Assembly (NCBI RefSeq): GCF_000333395.1
Contig: NZ_BADA01000377.1
Coordinates: 1-32,270 of the forward strand
Reading direction: 5' to 3'
Length of the DNA stretch: 32,270 bases
Source: Microbacterium sp. B19
Lineage (GTDB): Bacteria > Actinomycetota > Actinomycetes > Actinomycetales > Microbacteriaceae
The notes beneath the pieces were generated by a model, which saw nothing but the letters and a program-made list of their open reading frames with translations, was not told the origin of the DNA and did not search any database. Below, one piece after another: positions 24,806 through 31,934 of the stretch. How positions within the stretch are numbered: position 1 is the stretch's first letter; each line of letters starts with the position of its first letter. The position numbers were made by a program, and so were the translations under genes.

Positions 24806-25057
24806 ATGGCATACCTCATCGCTCTCGGCATCCTCTCCCTCATCGGGATCGTCTCCACCGCGTGGCTCCTGTACACCGACGGCTACGGCCGCGTGCCCAC
24901 CGACCCGCGCGGCCTCCCCGGCGGTGCCGAACGCACTGCACCCGAACCTCCCGCGGCGAAGGCCGCAGCAACACGAACCGCCGACGCCCGGGCCGCCGAG
25001 GGACGGACCCCCGCGGCCCCGGTCGCGCGGCGTCAGCGCCGAGCGGCGCGCGCGTAG
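24806..25057 (+). CDS. Small membrane protein of unknown function
   Basis: An 83-residue protein with a single N-terminal membrane helix (MAYLIALGILSLIGIVSTAW) followed by TDGYGRVPTDPRG and an alanine/arginine-rich, basic C-terminal tail that is probably cytoplasmic. The TDGYGR-P-D-R pattern resembles small conserved actinobacterial membrane proteins, with no known function. It overlaps the 3' end of the convergent glycosyltransferase gene by 25 bases. Codon third-position GC bias and the promoter support a real gene. Confidence 0.72.
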   Translation: MAYLIALGILSLIGIVSTAWLLYTDGYGRVPTDPRGLPGGAERTAPEPPAAKAAATRTADARAAEGRTPAAPVARRQRRAARA

Positions 25058-26322
25058 ACCGCGACCATCGCGGCCGTGCGCGAGGACTGCCGGAAGCGCT
25101 CCCCGATCGTCGGATCCACTGCGACCGGGGAGCCGGCGGCGATGTCGGCGGCCGCGCGCCGCAGTGTCTCCGCGAGCGCCGCGACCGAGGCATCCGCGAC
25201 GCTCCAGACTCCGGCGCCGAGTTCCGCGGCGATGTCGGGGTCGCTGACCACCGCGGGAGTCCCGAGCGACGCCGCTTCGAACACCGTCATCCCCTGCGTC
25301 TCGAAGCCGATCGAGGTCTGCACGACGGCGTCCGCCTCCGCGAGCCGCGCGAGGGTGTGGGCGTATGGCATCCGTCCCGAGAAGCGAATGGATGCCACCG
25401 GCCGCGAACGCTCCACGAGGCGCCGCGCCGCGCGGAGCTGCGCTCCGCCGCCGATGACCTCGACGTCCGCCTCAATTCCGGACGCGGCGACCGCCTCGAG
25501 GAAGGGCAGCAGGCGCTTCTCGGGGCTCATCCGGCCGATCCAGACGAAGCGCGGACGCCCGGGGGGACGCTCCCCCGGTCCGGCCGTGAGCGCCGCGTCG
25601 AGGATGTCGTCGTCGATGCCGTTCCACACCACGTCGACGGCCGCCTGACCGTCCGCACCGGGAACGGCGCCGTGGGCCTCGAGGCGCCGCGCGAAGTGCG
25701 CGGACGGAGCCGTGACCGCGGCCGACAGCTGCGCGAGGCGGCGGAGGTACGCCCAGCCGTCGGGGGCTTCGCGCGCGAACGTCGCAGAATCCGCCGAATC
25801 TCGCAGAATCCCCGCCGAATCCTGCGAGGAACGCGGGATTCTGCGAACATCACGCGCCCGCAGCAGCGCGGGCCGCAGCGCCCGCCGCGCCCACGCGTTC
25901 AGCACCCGCAGCACCAACCCCGGGAACGGCGCGGTCGCCTCGATGCCGACGTCGACGCGGTTGTGCATCGTGTGCACGACGGGGAGCCCGTGGCGTGCGG
26001 CGTAACGGTGGCCGATGAAGGCGCCCCAGAAGTCGGCCTGCACGTGCACGACGTCGACGGGCGGACGCCCCGCGAGGGCGGCATCCACGAAGCGATCTGT
26101 CCGGATGCCGGGCCACGACAGCGCGTACTCGCGATCGGGCGTGATCGGGATCGAGGGGAGGTCGACGTAGGCACGGTCGGTGGGAGCCGGCCGGTGCAGG
26201 CGCGGCGCGACGATCGTCACGGTGTGCCCGGCGCGTTCGAGGAACCGCCGCTGCAACCGCATCGACACCTGTGCGCCGCCCAGCGACTCGACGTGCTGGT
26301 CGGCGAACATCACCACGTGCAC
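25033..26322 (-). CDS. Glycosyltransferase family 4 protein with an in-frame palindromic element
   Basis: A 429-residue GT-B glycosyltransferase, probably transferring a sugar to a lipid or polysaccharide at the inner membrane face. The N-terminal acceptor domain starts MFADQHVESLGGAQVSMRLQ. The C-terminal donor domain has FVWIGRMSPEKRLLPFLEAV and the E-x7-E region FETQGMTVFEAASLGTP. Between the domains about 29 residues (RDVRRIPRSSQDSAG onward to FAREAP) are encoded by an 87-bp dispersed element at 25771-25857, inserted without breaking the frame. GTG at 26322 has GGAG upstream within the previous gene's end; the two genes are 4 bases apart. The insertion falls at the domain linker, which may be why it is tolerated. 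Confidence 0.87.
   Translation of the reverse strand: MHVVMFADQHVESLGGAQVSMRLQRRFLERAGHTVTIVAPRLHRPAPTDRAYVDLPSIPITPDREYALSWPGIRTDRFVDAALAGRPPVDVVHVQADFWGAFIGHRYAARHGLPVVHTMHNRVDVGIEATAPFPGLVLRVLNAWARRALRPALLRARDVRRIPRSSQDSAGILRDSADSATFAREAPDGWAYLRRLAQLSAAVTAPSAHFARRLEAHGAVPGADGQAAVDVVWNGIDDDILDAALTAGPGERPPGRPRFVWIGRMSPEKRLLPFLEAVAASGIEADVEVIGGGAQLRAARRLVERSRPVASIRFSGRMPYAHTLARLAEADAVVQTSIGFETQGMTVFEAASLGTPAVVSDPDIAAELGAGVWSVADASVAALAETLRRAAADIAAGSPVAVDPTIGERFRQSSRTAAMVAVYARAARR
25771..25857. repeat. 87-bp nested palindromic element, type A copy 2, inside a coding region
   Basis: Half-sites TCGCAG at 25782-25787 and 25801-25806, CTGCGA at 25822-25827 and 25841-25846: exactly the same offsets as in 255-341. 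The ends again are GCGCGC/CGCGC. The length (87 = 29 codons) keeps the glycosyltransferase frame open. Confidence 0.8.
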
Positions 26323-26326
26323 GCGG

Positions 26327-26935
26327 TCACTCCGGCAGGGGCCGTCCGCGGTACAGCGCCTCGAACGTGTCGAGGGTGCGGCCGATGTCGTGCACGCGCA
26401 CGCCGTCGAGCGACGCCTGCTGCATGCGGCGGCGCTCCTCGGGGGCGGCGGTGAAGACGTCGGTCAAGCGCGCCGTGAGCTCATCGACGTTGCCGGGCTC
26501 GAACAGGTACCCGTTCTCGCCGTCGTGTACGAGGTGCGGGAGGGCGACGGCGTTCGCGGCGACGATCGGCAGACCGGATGCCATGGCCTCCATCGTCGCG
26601 ATCGACTGGAGTTCCGCGATCGAGGCGATCGCGAAGACGCTCGCGCGCGTGTAGAGCGCACGCAGCTCCTCCTCGGAGGCATGCCCGTGGAAGGTCACCC
26701 GATCGGCGATGCCGAGCTGGCCGGCCAGCTGCTCGAGGTTGCGGCGCTGGTCGCCGCCGCCGACGATGTCGAACGTCGCGTCGAGCGCGGGGTCGAGCCG
26801 CGCGAGCGCGCGGAGCACGACGTCGATGCCCTTCTCGGTCGTGAGGCGCCCGACGAAGAGGATGCGGTTCGCGTCACGCGGCTCGAGATCGGCCGTGTAG
26901 TTCGCGCGATCGATTCGCTCAACGACCTCGAGCAC
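26327..26935 (-). pseudogene. Glycosyltransferase family 4, C-terminal half only (5'-truncated)
   Basis: About 200 residues matching the donor-binding half of a GT4 enzyme: NRILFVGRLTTEKGIDVVLR, DIVGGGDQRRNLEQLAG, TFHGHASEEELRALYTRA, and the E-x7-E block ATMEAMASGLPIVAANAVAL. The N-terminal acceptor domain, normally about 180 residues, is absent: homology stops around VERIDRANYT (near 26910), and the opposite strand beyond is the MprF-like gene. GTG at 26935 would permit a short product but no full enzyme. It is followed after 4 bases by the intact GT4 gene, so the original was probably a two-gene glycosyltransferase operon. Confidence 0.75.
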
Positions 26936-26944
26936 GTCCTCGCG

Positions 26945-28438
26945 GTGGCCCTGGTGCTCGCCGTCGACCGCTCGCTGCGTCCGCAGCGCGTGTCGGTCCG
27001 GGAGCAGCGGCTCATCGCGTTCGTGGGGGTCTGCGGGCTCGGGGCGATCGACGTCCTCACCTACCTCAGCCCCACGACGGGGCCTTTCGGCTCCTCGGAT
27101 CCGGTGTCGGGATCGTGGATCGACGTCGCGGTGAACACCGCGGTCGTCCTGGCGGTGGCGAACGGCATCCGTCGGGGTCGGCGCTGGGCGTGGGTGCTGC
27201 TGGTGGGGTATGGCATCCTGAACGCCCTCGTGCTGGTGCTCGCGGCGGTGCTCCTCGTCGCGGTGGGACTCGGCGGGATCGAAGACGCCGCGGACCTCGA
27301 CCTGACGGTCACGCTCGCGTCCTCGGCGACGTGGGTCGTCGCGCTCGTGTACCTGATCCTCGTTCGGGCGGCGTTCCGCGCGCGACCGAAGGCAGCGCTC
27401 GGCGAGGCCCCGGCGCCGACCGTCGACGACGTGAAGGCGGAGCTGCGCGCCACCGGCGGCGGAACCCTGTCGTGGATGACGACGTGGGAGGGCATGTCGT
27501 ACGCGCGGTTCGGTCGCGGGATCGTGGCATTCCAACGGCGCTCCCGCGTGGCGCTCGTCCTGGGAGATCCGCTCGGGCCCGAGGAGACGCGAGCCGAAAC
27601 GGTCCGCGCGTTCGTGGAGCGCGCGGAGAACGCCGGGCTCGCGCCGTGCTTCTTCAGTGCCGGCGAGGCGACCCGCGCGGTGGTGCCGGAGGGATGGCGG
27701 AGCGTCGTCGTGGCGGACGACACGATCGTCGACCTGCCGGGTCTGCAGTTCACGGGGAAGGCGTGGGGCGCCGTGCGCACGTCGCTCAACCGCGCCGAGC
27801 GCGAGGGTATGACGTTCCGCCTGTCGCGTCTGTCCGACGAGACGTGGGGCGTGCGGCAGCAGCTGCGCGCCATCTCGGAGAGTTGGGTGGGCGACAAGGG
27901 ACTGCCCGAGATGGGCTTCACCCTCGGCACCCTGCACGAAGCGGCGGATCCAGAAGTGCGGATCGCGCTGGCCGTCTCGCCCGCGGGCGACGTGGACGGA
28001 TTCCTGTCCTGGCTGCCGGTGTACGGCGAGGGACGCGTGCGCGGCTGGACGCTGGACCTCATGCGGCGTCGCGAGGGCGGCTTCGGACCCGTGATGGAGT
28101 ACCTGATCGGTTCGTCCGCGCAGCAGTTCTCGAACGAGGGGGCCGAGGTCATGTCGCTCTCCGGCGCTCCGCTCGCGCACGAGTATCCCGCGGATGCCGG
28201 AGTCCTCGCCGATCTGCAGGAGCGGATGGCGTCGATGCTCGAGCCGGTCTACGGCTTCGCATCACTGCACCGCTTCAAGCAGAAGTTCCACCCGCGCTAC
28301 GAAACGATGTACCTGCTCTACCGCGACGAAGCAGATCTCACCCGTATCGGAGCCGCGCTGACCCGGGCGTTCCTCCCGCATGCGACCCTGCGGCAGTTCG
28401 CCGCCGCCGGTGTGGAGTTGGTCCGACCCGAGAAGTGA
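26945..28438 (+). CDS. MprF-like phosphatidylglycerol lysyltransferase C-terminal region (5'-truncated)
   Basis: About 497 residues: four membrane helices within the first 150 residues (the first, RLIAFVGVCGLGAIDVLTYL, from about residue 20), then a DUF2156/LPG-synthetase domain (about 160-470) with TTWEGMSYARFGRGIVAFQR, LVLGDPLGP, and SLHRFKQKFHPRYETMYLLYR near the end. This domain transfers an aminoacyl group to membrane lipids or a related acceptor. Full-length relatives in this lineage carry an extra N-terminal membrane (often rhomboid-like) domain of about 250-350 residues. Here the frame runs straight into the antisense of a glycosyltransferase, so the gene is probably cut near 26910-26945. 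The GTG start is arbitrary. Confidence 0.65.
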   Translation: MALVLAVDRSLRPQRVSVREQRLIAFVGVCGLGAIDVLTYLSPTTGPFGSSDPVSGSWIDVAVNTAVVLAVANGIRRGRRWAWVLLVGYGILNALVLVLAAVLLVAVGLGGIEDAADLDLTVTLASSATWVVALVYLILVRAAFRARPKAALGEAPAPTVDDVKAELRATGGGTLSWMTTWEGMSYARFGRGIVAFQRRSRVALVLGDPLGPEETRAETVRAFVERAENAGLAPCFFSAGEATRAVVPEGWRSVVVADDTIVDLPGLQFTGKAWGAVRTSLNRAEREGMTFRLSRLSDETWGVRQQLRAISESWVGDKGLPEMGFTLGTLHEAADPEVRIALAVSPAGDVDGFLSWLPVYGEGRVRGWTLDLMRRREGGFGPVMEYLIGSSAQQFSNEGAEVMSLSGAPLAHEYPADAGVLADLQERMASMLEPVYGFASLHRFKQKFHPRYETMYLLYRDEADLTRIGAALTRAFLPHATLRQFAAAGVELVRPEK

Positions 28439-28439
28439 A

Positions 28440-28455
28440 GCGCGCCCCGGCGCGC
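28440..28455. terminator. Compact hairpin between convergent genes
   Basis: GCGCGC arms around CCCG (28440-28455) begin two bases after the stop of the MprF-like gene and precede the convergent cold-shock gene end at 28513. Confidence 0.5.
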
Positions 28456-28512
28456 GATCAGGTCGGCCGGACCGCCTCGAACCCGACGCCGCGGCCGCCG
28501 GGGCAGCGACCG

Positions 28513-28719
28513 TCAGAGCGGGCGGATGTTCTCCGCCTGGAGGCCCTTGGGGCCCTGGGCGATATCGAATTCGACGCGCTGGTTCTCCTCGAGCGAGCGG
28601 TAGCCGCCCGACTGGATCGCGCTGTAGTGGGCGAAGACGTCCTGGCCGCCCTCATCGGGCGCGATGAAGCCGAAGCCCTTCTCCGAGTTGAACCACTTGA
28701 CCGTGCCCTGCGTGCTCAT
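28513..28719 (-). CDS. Cold-shock protein (CspA family)
   Basis: A 68-residue single cold-shock domain that binds single-stranded RNA/DNA and acts as an RNA chaperone. The opening [19 protein letters not shown] contains RNP1 (KGFGFI), and VFAHYSAI is RNP2. Length is standard. ATG at 28719 follows GGGAAACGG. The upstream region to 29038 is long (319 bases) and contains a strong hairpin, so a structured 5' leader, common for csp genes, is possible. Confidence 0.95.
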   Translation of the reverse strand: MSTQGTVKWFNSEKGFGFIAPDEGGQDVFAHYSAIQSGGYRSLEENQRVEFDIAQGPKGLQAENIRPL

Positions 28720-28859
28720 GGACGTGCCGTTTCCCGCTCTTGTCGGCGCCGAGCGCGCCGATCTGTGCCCACGGTAACGGCAGGGACCGGGGCGGCGCAT
28801 CGGCCCGTGACACAAACGTTGCACGGCGTCACGGAGGGCATCCTCCCCTTAAGCCCATA

Positions 28860-28899
28860 CGACGCCCGGGCTGAGCAGAAGCTCGAAGCCCGGGCGTCG
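28860..28899. other. Strong hairpin in the 319-base csp / GntR intergenic region
   Basis: CGACGCCCGGGC (28860-28871) and GCCCGGGCGTCG (28888-28899) are perfectly complementary over 12 bp with a 16-base loop. A second hairpin GTCACGC-GAG-GCGTGAC lies further right near 28919-28935. Both genes flanking are divergent, so this is not a simple terminator. It could belong to the csp leader or to a small RNA. No other gene is seen between 28720 and 29038. Confidence 0.5.
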
Positions 28900-29026
28900 A
28901 CGGATCCCCCCGGATATGTCACGCGAGGCGTGACGGCGATAACTGTACCGCCGCGAATGCCCTTCGCGCGACACGAAAGCTGGGAATTCTTCACGGATGA
29001 CGGGGATGTGTGGTAACCGGGCGTCA

Positions 29027-29038
29027 TAGAATCCGCGT
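29027..29038 (+). promoter_or_regulatory. -10 box of a leaderless promoter (TAGAAT-N6-GTG)
   Basis: TAGAAT at 29027-29032, six bases, then the GTG start of the GntR-family gene. Confidence 0.6.
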
Positions 29039-29656
29039 GTGGACGAGCGGCGCCAGCCTTCCGCCCTCGTCGACGAGGCGTATTCGGCTCTCGGCGAGGC
29101 GATCGTTGACGGCCGTCTCCGGCCCGGCGACCGGCTCCGTGACGTCGAACTCGCCGCCCACATGGGCATCTCCCGGACACCGGTGCGCGAAGCATTGCAG
29201 CGTCTCGCGGCGATCCGACTCGTCGAGATCTCGCCCCACCGGTTCACCCGCGTGACGGCGCCCAGCGACAAAGAGATCGCGGACATGCAGGACTACACGG
29301 TCCACATGATCGCGATGACGATGCACCTCGCACTCCCCCGGTGCTCCGATGAGGACGTCACCGAGGGCGCGCGACTGCTCACGGGACTGATGGATGCCGC
29401 CCGCGCGAACTCCTCCCCCGCCTACGTGGACGCAGGATTCGCCCTCCTCGCCCACTTCACCCGGGCTTCCGAGAACATCGTGCTGGTCGAGACGCTGAAG
29501 CAGACGACGTTCCTCGTGCGCCGGAACCTCCGCGGCTGGATGTGCGCGCACGTGGAGGACTGCGAGGAACTGTTCCTCCTCCTCGCCGACGGCATCCGCG
29601 AGCGCGACACGGCGCTGGCTGCACACCTCTGGCTCCGCCTGCACGGCCTCTATTGA
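29039..29656 (+). CDS. GntR-family transcriptional regulator (FadR/FCD type)
   Basis: A 205-residue regulator. The winged-helix N-terminus (about 8-75) reads VDEAYSALGEAIVDGRLRPG, then LRDVELAAHMGISRTPVREALQRL, the GntR signature. The C-terminal all-helical FCD domain (about 85-200) is short, and only some of its usual metal-binding His/Asp residues are visible (HFTRAS, HLWLRLHGL). It probably responds to an organic acid or related metabolite; no metabolic genes lie beside it to name the target. The GTG start is fixed by the leaderless promoter. Confidence 0.88.
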   Translation: MDERRQPSALVDEAYSALGEAIVDGRLRPGDRLRDVELAAHMGISRTPVREALQRLAAIRLVEISPHRFTRVTAPSDKEIADMQDYTVHMIAMTMHLALPRCSDEDVTEGARLLTGLMDAARANSSPAYVDAGFALLAHFTRASENIVLVETLKQTTFLVRRNLRGWMCAHVEDCEELFLLLADGIRERDTALAAHLWLRLHGLY

Positions 29657-29704
29657 GGCCGTGGCCCCGAGCGCAAGGCATCCCGTCCTCCCCGGTGCTC
29701 CCGC

Positions 29705-29716
29705 TACCGTGACGTC
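29705..29716 (+). promoter_or_regulatory. -10 box of a leaderless promoter (TACCGT-N6-ATG)
   Basis: TACCGT at 29705-29710, six bases, then the ATG of the GNAT gene; same box and spacing as at 1092. Confidence 0.6.
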
Positions 29717-30145
29717 ATGACCCGCATCGAACTCCGCGACCTCCGTGACGACGACCGGGATGCCGCCTACGCGGCGCTGCGCGCGAGCGCATCGACGTGG
29801 CCGCGCGGGCAGGTCGCCGATCGCGCGGCTTTCGATGCGTGGGTGGATGCCGACCGGGTCACGGCCCGCACGATCGTGGACGGCGACGAGGTGGTGGGGC
29901 TCGCCGCGACGCTCGACGTCGACGGGGACCGCGAGGCCCTACTCGCGGTGTCGCCCGACACGTCCCGGGAATCCGCGACGGAGGCGCTGCGGCTGCTCAC
30001 GCTCGCCGAACCGGAGCGCCCGCTGTACGCGTGCGTCGCGGCCGACGACGACCCGTCGCACGACACGCTCGCCCGGCTGGGCTTCGTCGAGCACGGGCGC
30101 GACGGGGCCGACATCGTCTACGTGCTGCCGCCGACCCTGGAGTGA
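29717..30145 (+). CDS. GNAT-family N-acetyltransferase-like protein
   Basis: A 142-residue protein with the outline of a GNAT fold: opening MTRIELRDLRDDDRDAAYAA, a central strand DEVVGLAATLDV, and a C-terminal ARLGFVEHGRDGADIVYVL typical of GNAT motif B. The acetyl-CoA P-loop (Q/R-x-x-G-x-G/A) is poorly conserved here (SRESATEA), so catalytic activity is uncertain. It converges on the EEP-family gene with 10 bases between stops. Confidence 0.78.
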   Translation: MTRIELRDLRDDDRDAAYAALRASASTWPRGQVADRAAFDAWVDADRVTARTIVDGDEVVGLAATLDVDGDREALLAVSPDTSRESATEALRLLTLAEPERPLYACVAADDDPSHDTLARLGFVEHGRDGADIVYVLPPTLE

Positions 30146-30155
30146 GCCGACGCGG

Positions 30156-31184
30156 TCAGCGACGCGACAGCACCGCCACGACCGGACGGTGATCGCTGCC
30201 GGCGTCGTCGAAGTCGGTGCGCACCTCGAAGCTGCGGACCTCCCACGCCGAGCCGACGAGTATGTGGTCGATGGGCGCCGCGAGCGCGGTGGGCAGGTCG
30301 ACCGGCCACGTTCCCCGCGCCGCGGCTCCGGCTTCCCGCGCGGCATCCTCGCATTCGCCGACGGTGCCGCCGTTCCGCCCGAGTCCGGAGAGGTGGTCGA
30401 GGGTCGAGTTGAGGTCGCCGGCGAGGATGACATCGGGCCTCGCGCACTGCGCGGCGATCCAGTCGATGCCCCGGGTCCAGTCGTCGAGCATGAACGGCAG
30501 CGGGGGCAGCGGGTGGGCGGCGACGAGCGTCGGCCCGGTGCCGTCGACCGGCCGCCAGACCCCGCTCGGCGCACCCGGCGTCGATCCGGCGGCGGGATCG
30601 AGGACGTACGGGCCGAGCGCGTCCGCGACCAGCAGCGAGGTCGGCACCGGGCGATCGCCGGGCGCGGCGTCCACGGTCGCGGCCGTCATCCGGATTCCGC
30701 CCCGCTCCAGGATGCCGACGACCTCCGCTGCCGCGCGGGAGTCGGTCTCGGGGAGGCTGACGACATCCGCACCGCTCTCGCGGACGAGGCGGGCGATGGC
30801 GTCGGGCGACGCTCCCCCGCCGTACGTATTCCACACCGCCACGGTGAGGTCGCCCTCGGCGACGGAGCCGCCCCAGCCCCGCGCCAGCAGCACCGCGCCG
30901 TTACCGACCGCCACGGCCGCGCAGACGACGGCCAGCCCGAGGGCCACCGCCGCGCGGCGACGCAGGAGCGCGACGATCCCGGCCACGACGGCGAGCGCCG
31001 CGAACCCGATCGCCACGGGCGCCCGGAACGAGATCAGCAGGGCCACGCCCTGCCACCGTTCCGCACCGATGAGCTGCGGCCAGACGACCAGGACGGCGAG
31101 GAGACCGGCCACCAGGAGCGTGATCAGGAGCGGGAGTCGGCGGCGCGAGGCGGTCGGCATCCCCACAGTGAAGCGGAGTTCCAT
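30156..31184 (-). CDS. Membrane-anchored endonuclease/exonuclease/phosphatase (EEP) family protein
   Basis: A 342-residue protein. Three membrane helices lie in the first about 105 residues (from LPLLITLLVAGLLAVLVVWP), followed by an extracytoplasmic EEP domain (about 115-340). EEP motifs are present: VAVWNTYGG, SLPETD (metal-binding Glu), AGDLNSTLDH (catalytic Asp/Asn), PIDHIL and GSDHRPVVAVL (catalytic His). The family includes DNases, phosphodiesterases and sphingomyelinases; the membrane form is probably a secreted-face phosphodiesterase. ATG at 31184 lacks a clear ribosome site; ATG at 31160 (MPTASRRRL) is an alternative. It is divergent from csoR and shares its 53-base promoter region. 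Confidence 0.85.
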   Translation of the reverse strand: MELRFTVGMPTASRRRLPLLITLLVAGLLAVLVVWPQLIGAERWQGVALLISFRAPVAIGFAALAVVAGIVALLRRRAAVALGLAVVCAAVAVGNGAVLLARGWGGSVAEGDLTVAVWNTYGGGASPDAIARLVRESGADVVSLPETDSRAAAEVVGILERGGIRMTAATVDAAPGDRPVPTSLLVADALGPYVLDPAAGSTPGAPSGVWRPVDGTGPTLVAAHPLPPLPFMLDDWTRGIDWIAAQCARPDVILAGDLNSTLDHLSGLGRNGGTVGECEDAAREAGAAARGTWPVDLPTALAAPIDHILVGSAWEVRSFEVRTDFDDAGSDHRPVVAVLSRR

Positions 31185-31210
31185 GAATATTCGCCGGATC
31201 GGCCCCTCGG

Positions 31211-31227
31211 ATACCCTAGGGGGGTAT
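31211..31227. promoter_or_regulatory. CsoR-type copper operator
   Basis: ATACCC (31211-31216) and GGGTAT (31222-31227) form a perfect inverted repeat around TAGGG. This matches the known CsoR-family operator pattern of AT-flanked runs of C and G. It overlaps the probable -10 TATGGT (31225-31230) of csoR, so binding would block its own operon. Confidence 0.8.
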
Positions 31228-31237
31228 GGTATCCATC

Positions 31238-31519
31238 ATGAACGGGTACGACGGACACAAGGACGACCTGCAGAAACGTCTGCGGCGCGTCGAGGGCCAG
31301 GTGCGCGGCATCGCGCGAATGGTCGACGAAGACAAGTACTGCATCGACATCCTCACGCAGGTGTCCGCCGCGACGAAGGCGCTCGAGACCGTCGCGCTGT
31401 CGCTCCTGTCCGATCACCTCAGCCACTGCGTCGCCGAGGCCAGCGCGGAGGGCGGCCAGGTCGCCGCCGAGAAGATCCGCGAGGCCAACGACGCCATCGC
31501 CCGGCTCGTCCGGTCCTGA
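31238..31519 (+). CDS. csoR: Copper-sensing transcriptional repressor CsoR
   Basis: A 93-residue all-helical repressor of the CsoR/RcnR family. The Cu(I) ligands C35, H60 and C64 are present with the same spacing as C36-H61-C65 of the mycobacterial protein (DKYCIDIL, DHLSHC). The start RLRRVEGQVRGIARMV is the family hallmark. Cu(I) binding releases the operator at 31211-31227. ATG at 31238, seven bases after TATGGT, fits a leaderless start better than the in-frame ATG at 31226, which lies inside the operator. copZ follows after 17 bases. Confidence 0.94.
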   Translation: MNGYDGHKDDLQKRLRRVEGQVRGIARMVDEDKYCIDILTQVSAATKALETVALSLLSDHLSHCVAEASAEGGQVAAEKIREANDAIARLVRS

Positions 31520-31536
31520 CCCCCGAGGAGAACACC

Positions 31537-31824
31537 ATGAACGAACGCATCGATCTCGGTCTCCGCGAGGCCGCGGCATCCACTCCCCTGCCGGAAGGCG
31601 CGGTGATCCAGGAGATCGGCGTCACGGGGATGACGTGCGCGCACTGCGTCCGCAGCGTGACCGAGGAGATCTCGGAGATCGCGGGGGTGCACGGCGTCTC
31701 CGTCGACCTGCGCGTCGGCGACGTCTCGCGCGTCACGATCGCCAGCGAGACCCCGCTCGACGCCGCCCTCGTGCGCGACGCCGTCGAGGAGGCCGGCTAC
31801 GCCCTGGCGGCCGACCCGTCATGA
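31537..31824 (+). CDS. copZ: Copper chaperone (heavy-metal-associated domain, CopZ-like)
   Basis: A 95-residue cytoplasmic copper carrier. After a non-conserved N-terminal extension of about 25 residues, the HMA domain has the metal site GMTCAHC and the closing VEEAGYALA. It hands Cu(I) to the exporting ATPase CopA. GAGGAG precedes the ATG. Its TGA overlaps the ATG of what should be copA (ATGA), so the csoR-copZ-copA order is conserved, but copA is cut off. Confidence 0.92.
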   Translation: MNERIDLGLREAAASTPLPEGAVIQEIGVTGMTCAHCVRSVTEEISEIAGVHGVSVDLRVGDVSRVTIASETPLDAALVRDAVEEAGYALAADPS

Positions 31825-31934
31825 GCACCACCGACGTCGAGCTCGACATCACCGGGCGGGAGGCGCGCCGGGCGGGATTCGGTGCTAGTCGGACACGGGC
31901 GGGAAGCCCCCGCCGAACAGCAGCACGGGCGTGA
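31821..31934 (+). pseudogene. copA: 5' stub of copper-exporting P-type ATPase (copA)
   Basis: The ATG overlaps the copZ stop and the first 12 codons read MSTTDVELDITG, the standard start of actinobacterial CopA, where MTCASC should follow. From about 31857 the frame departs into unrelated residues and stops at 31934, antisense to the next gene. About 700 residues (HMA domain, membrane helices, DKTGT site) are missing. This is an abrupt truncation, not gradual decay. Confidence 0.7.

Noticed and set aside
26180-26944. Upstream extension of the MprF-like frame to 26180.
   Set aside because: This part is the reverse complement of the two glycosyltransferase genes and shows no membrane helices or family sequence.
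28900-28930. Possible 6C small RNA (a run of six C in GGATCCCCCCGGAT).
   Set aside because: The known motif needs two stem-loops with C-rich loops; only one is present, and the stem is short.
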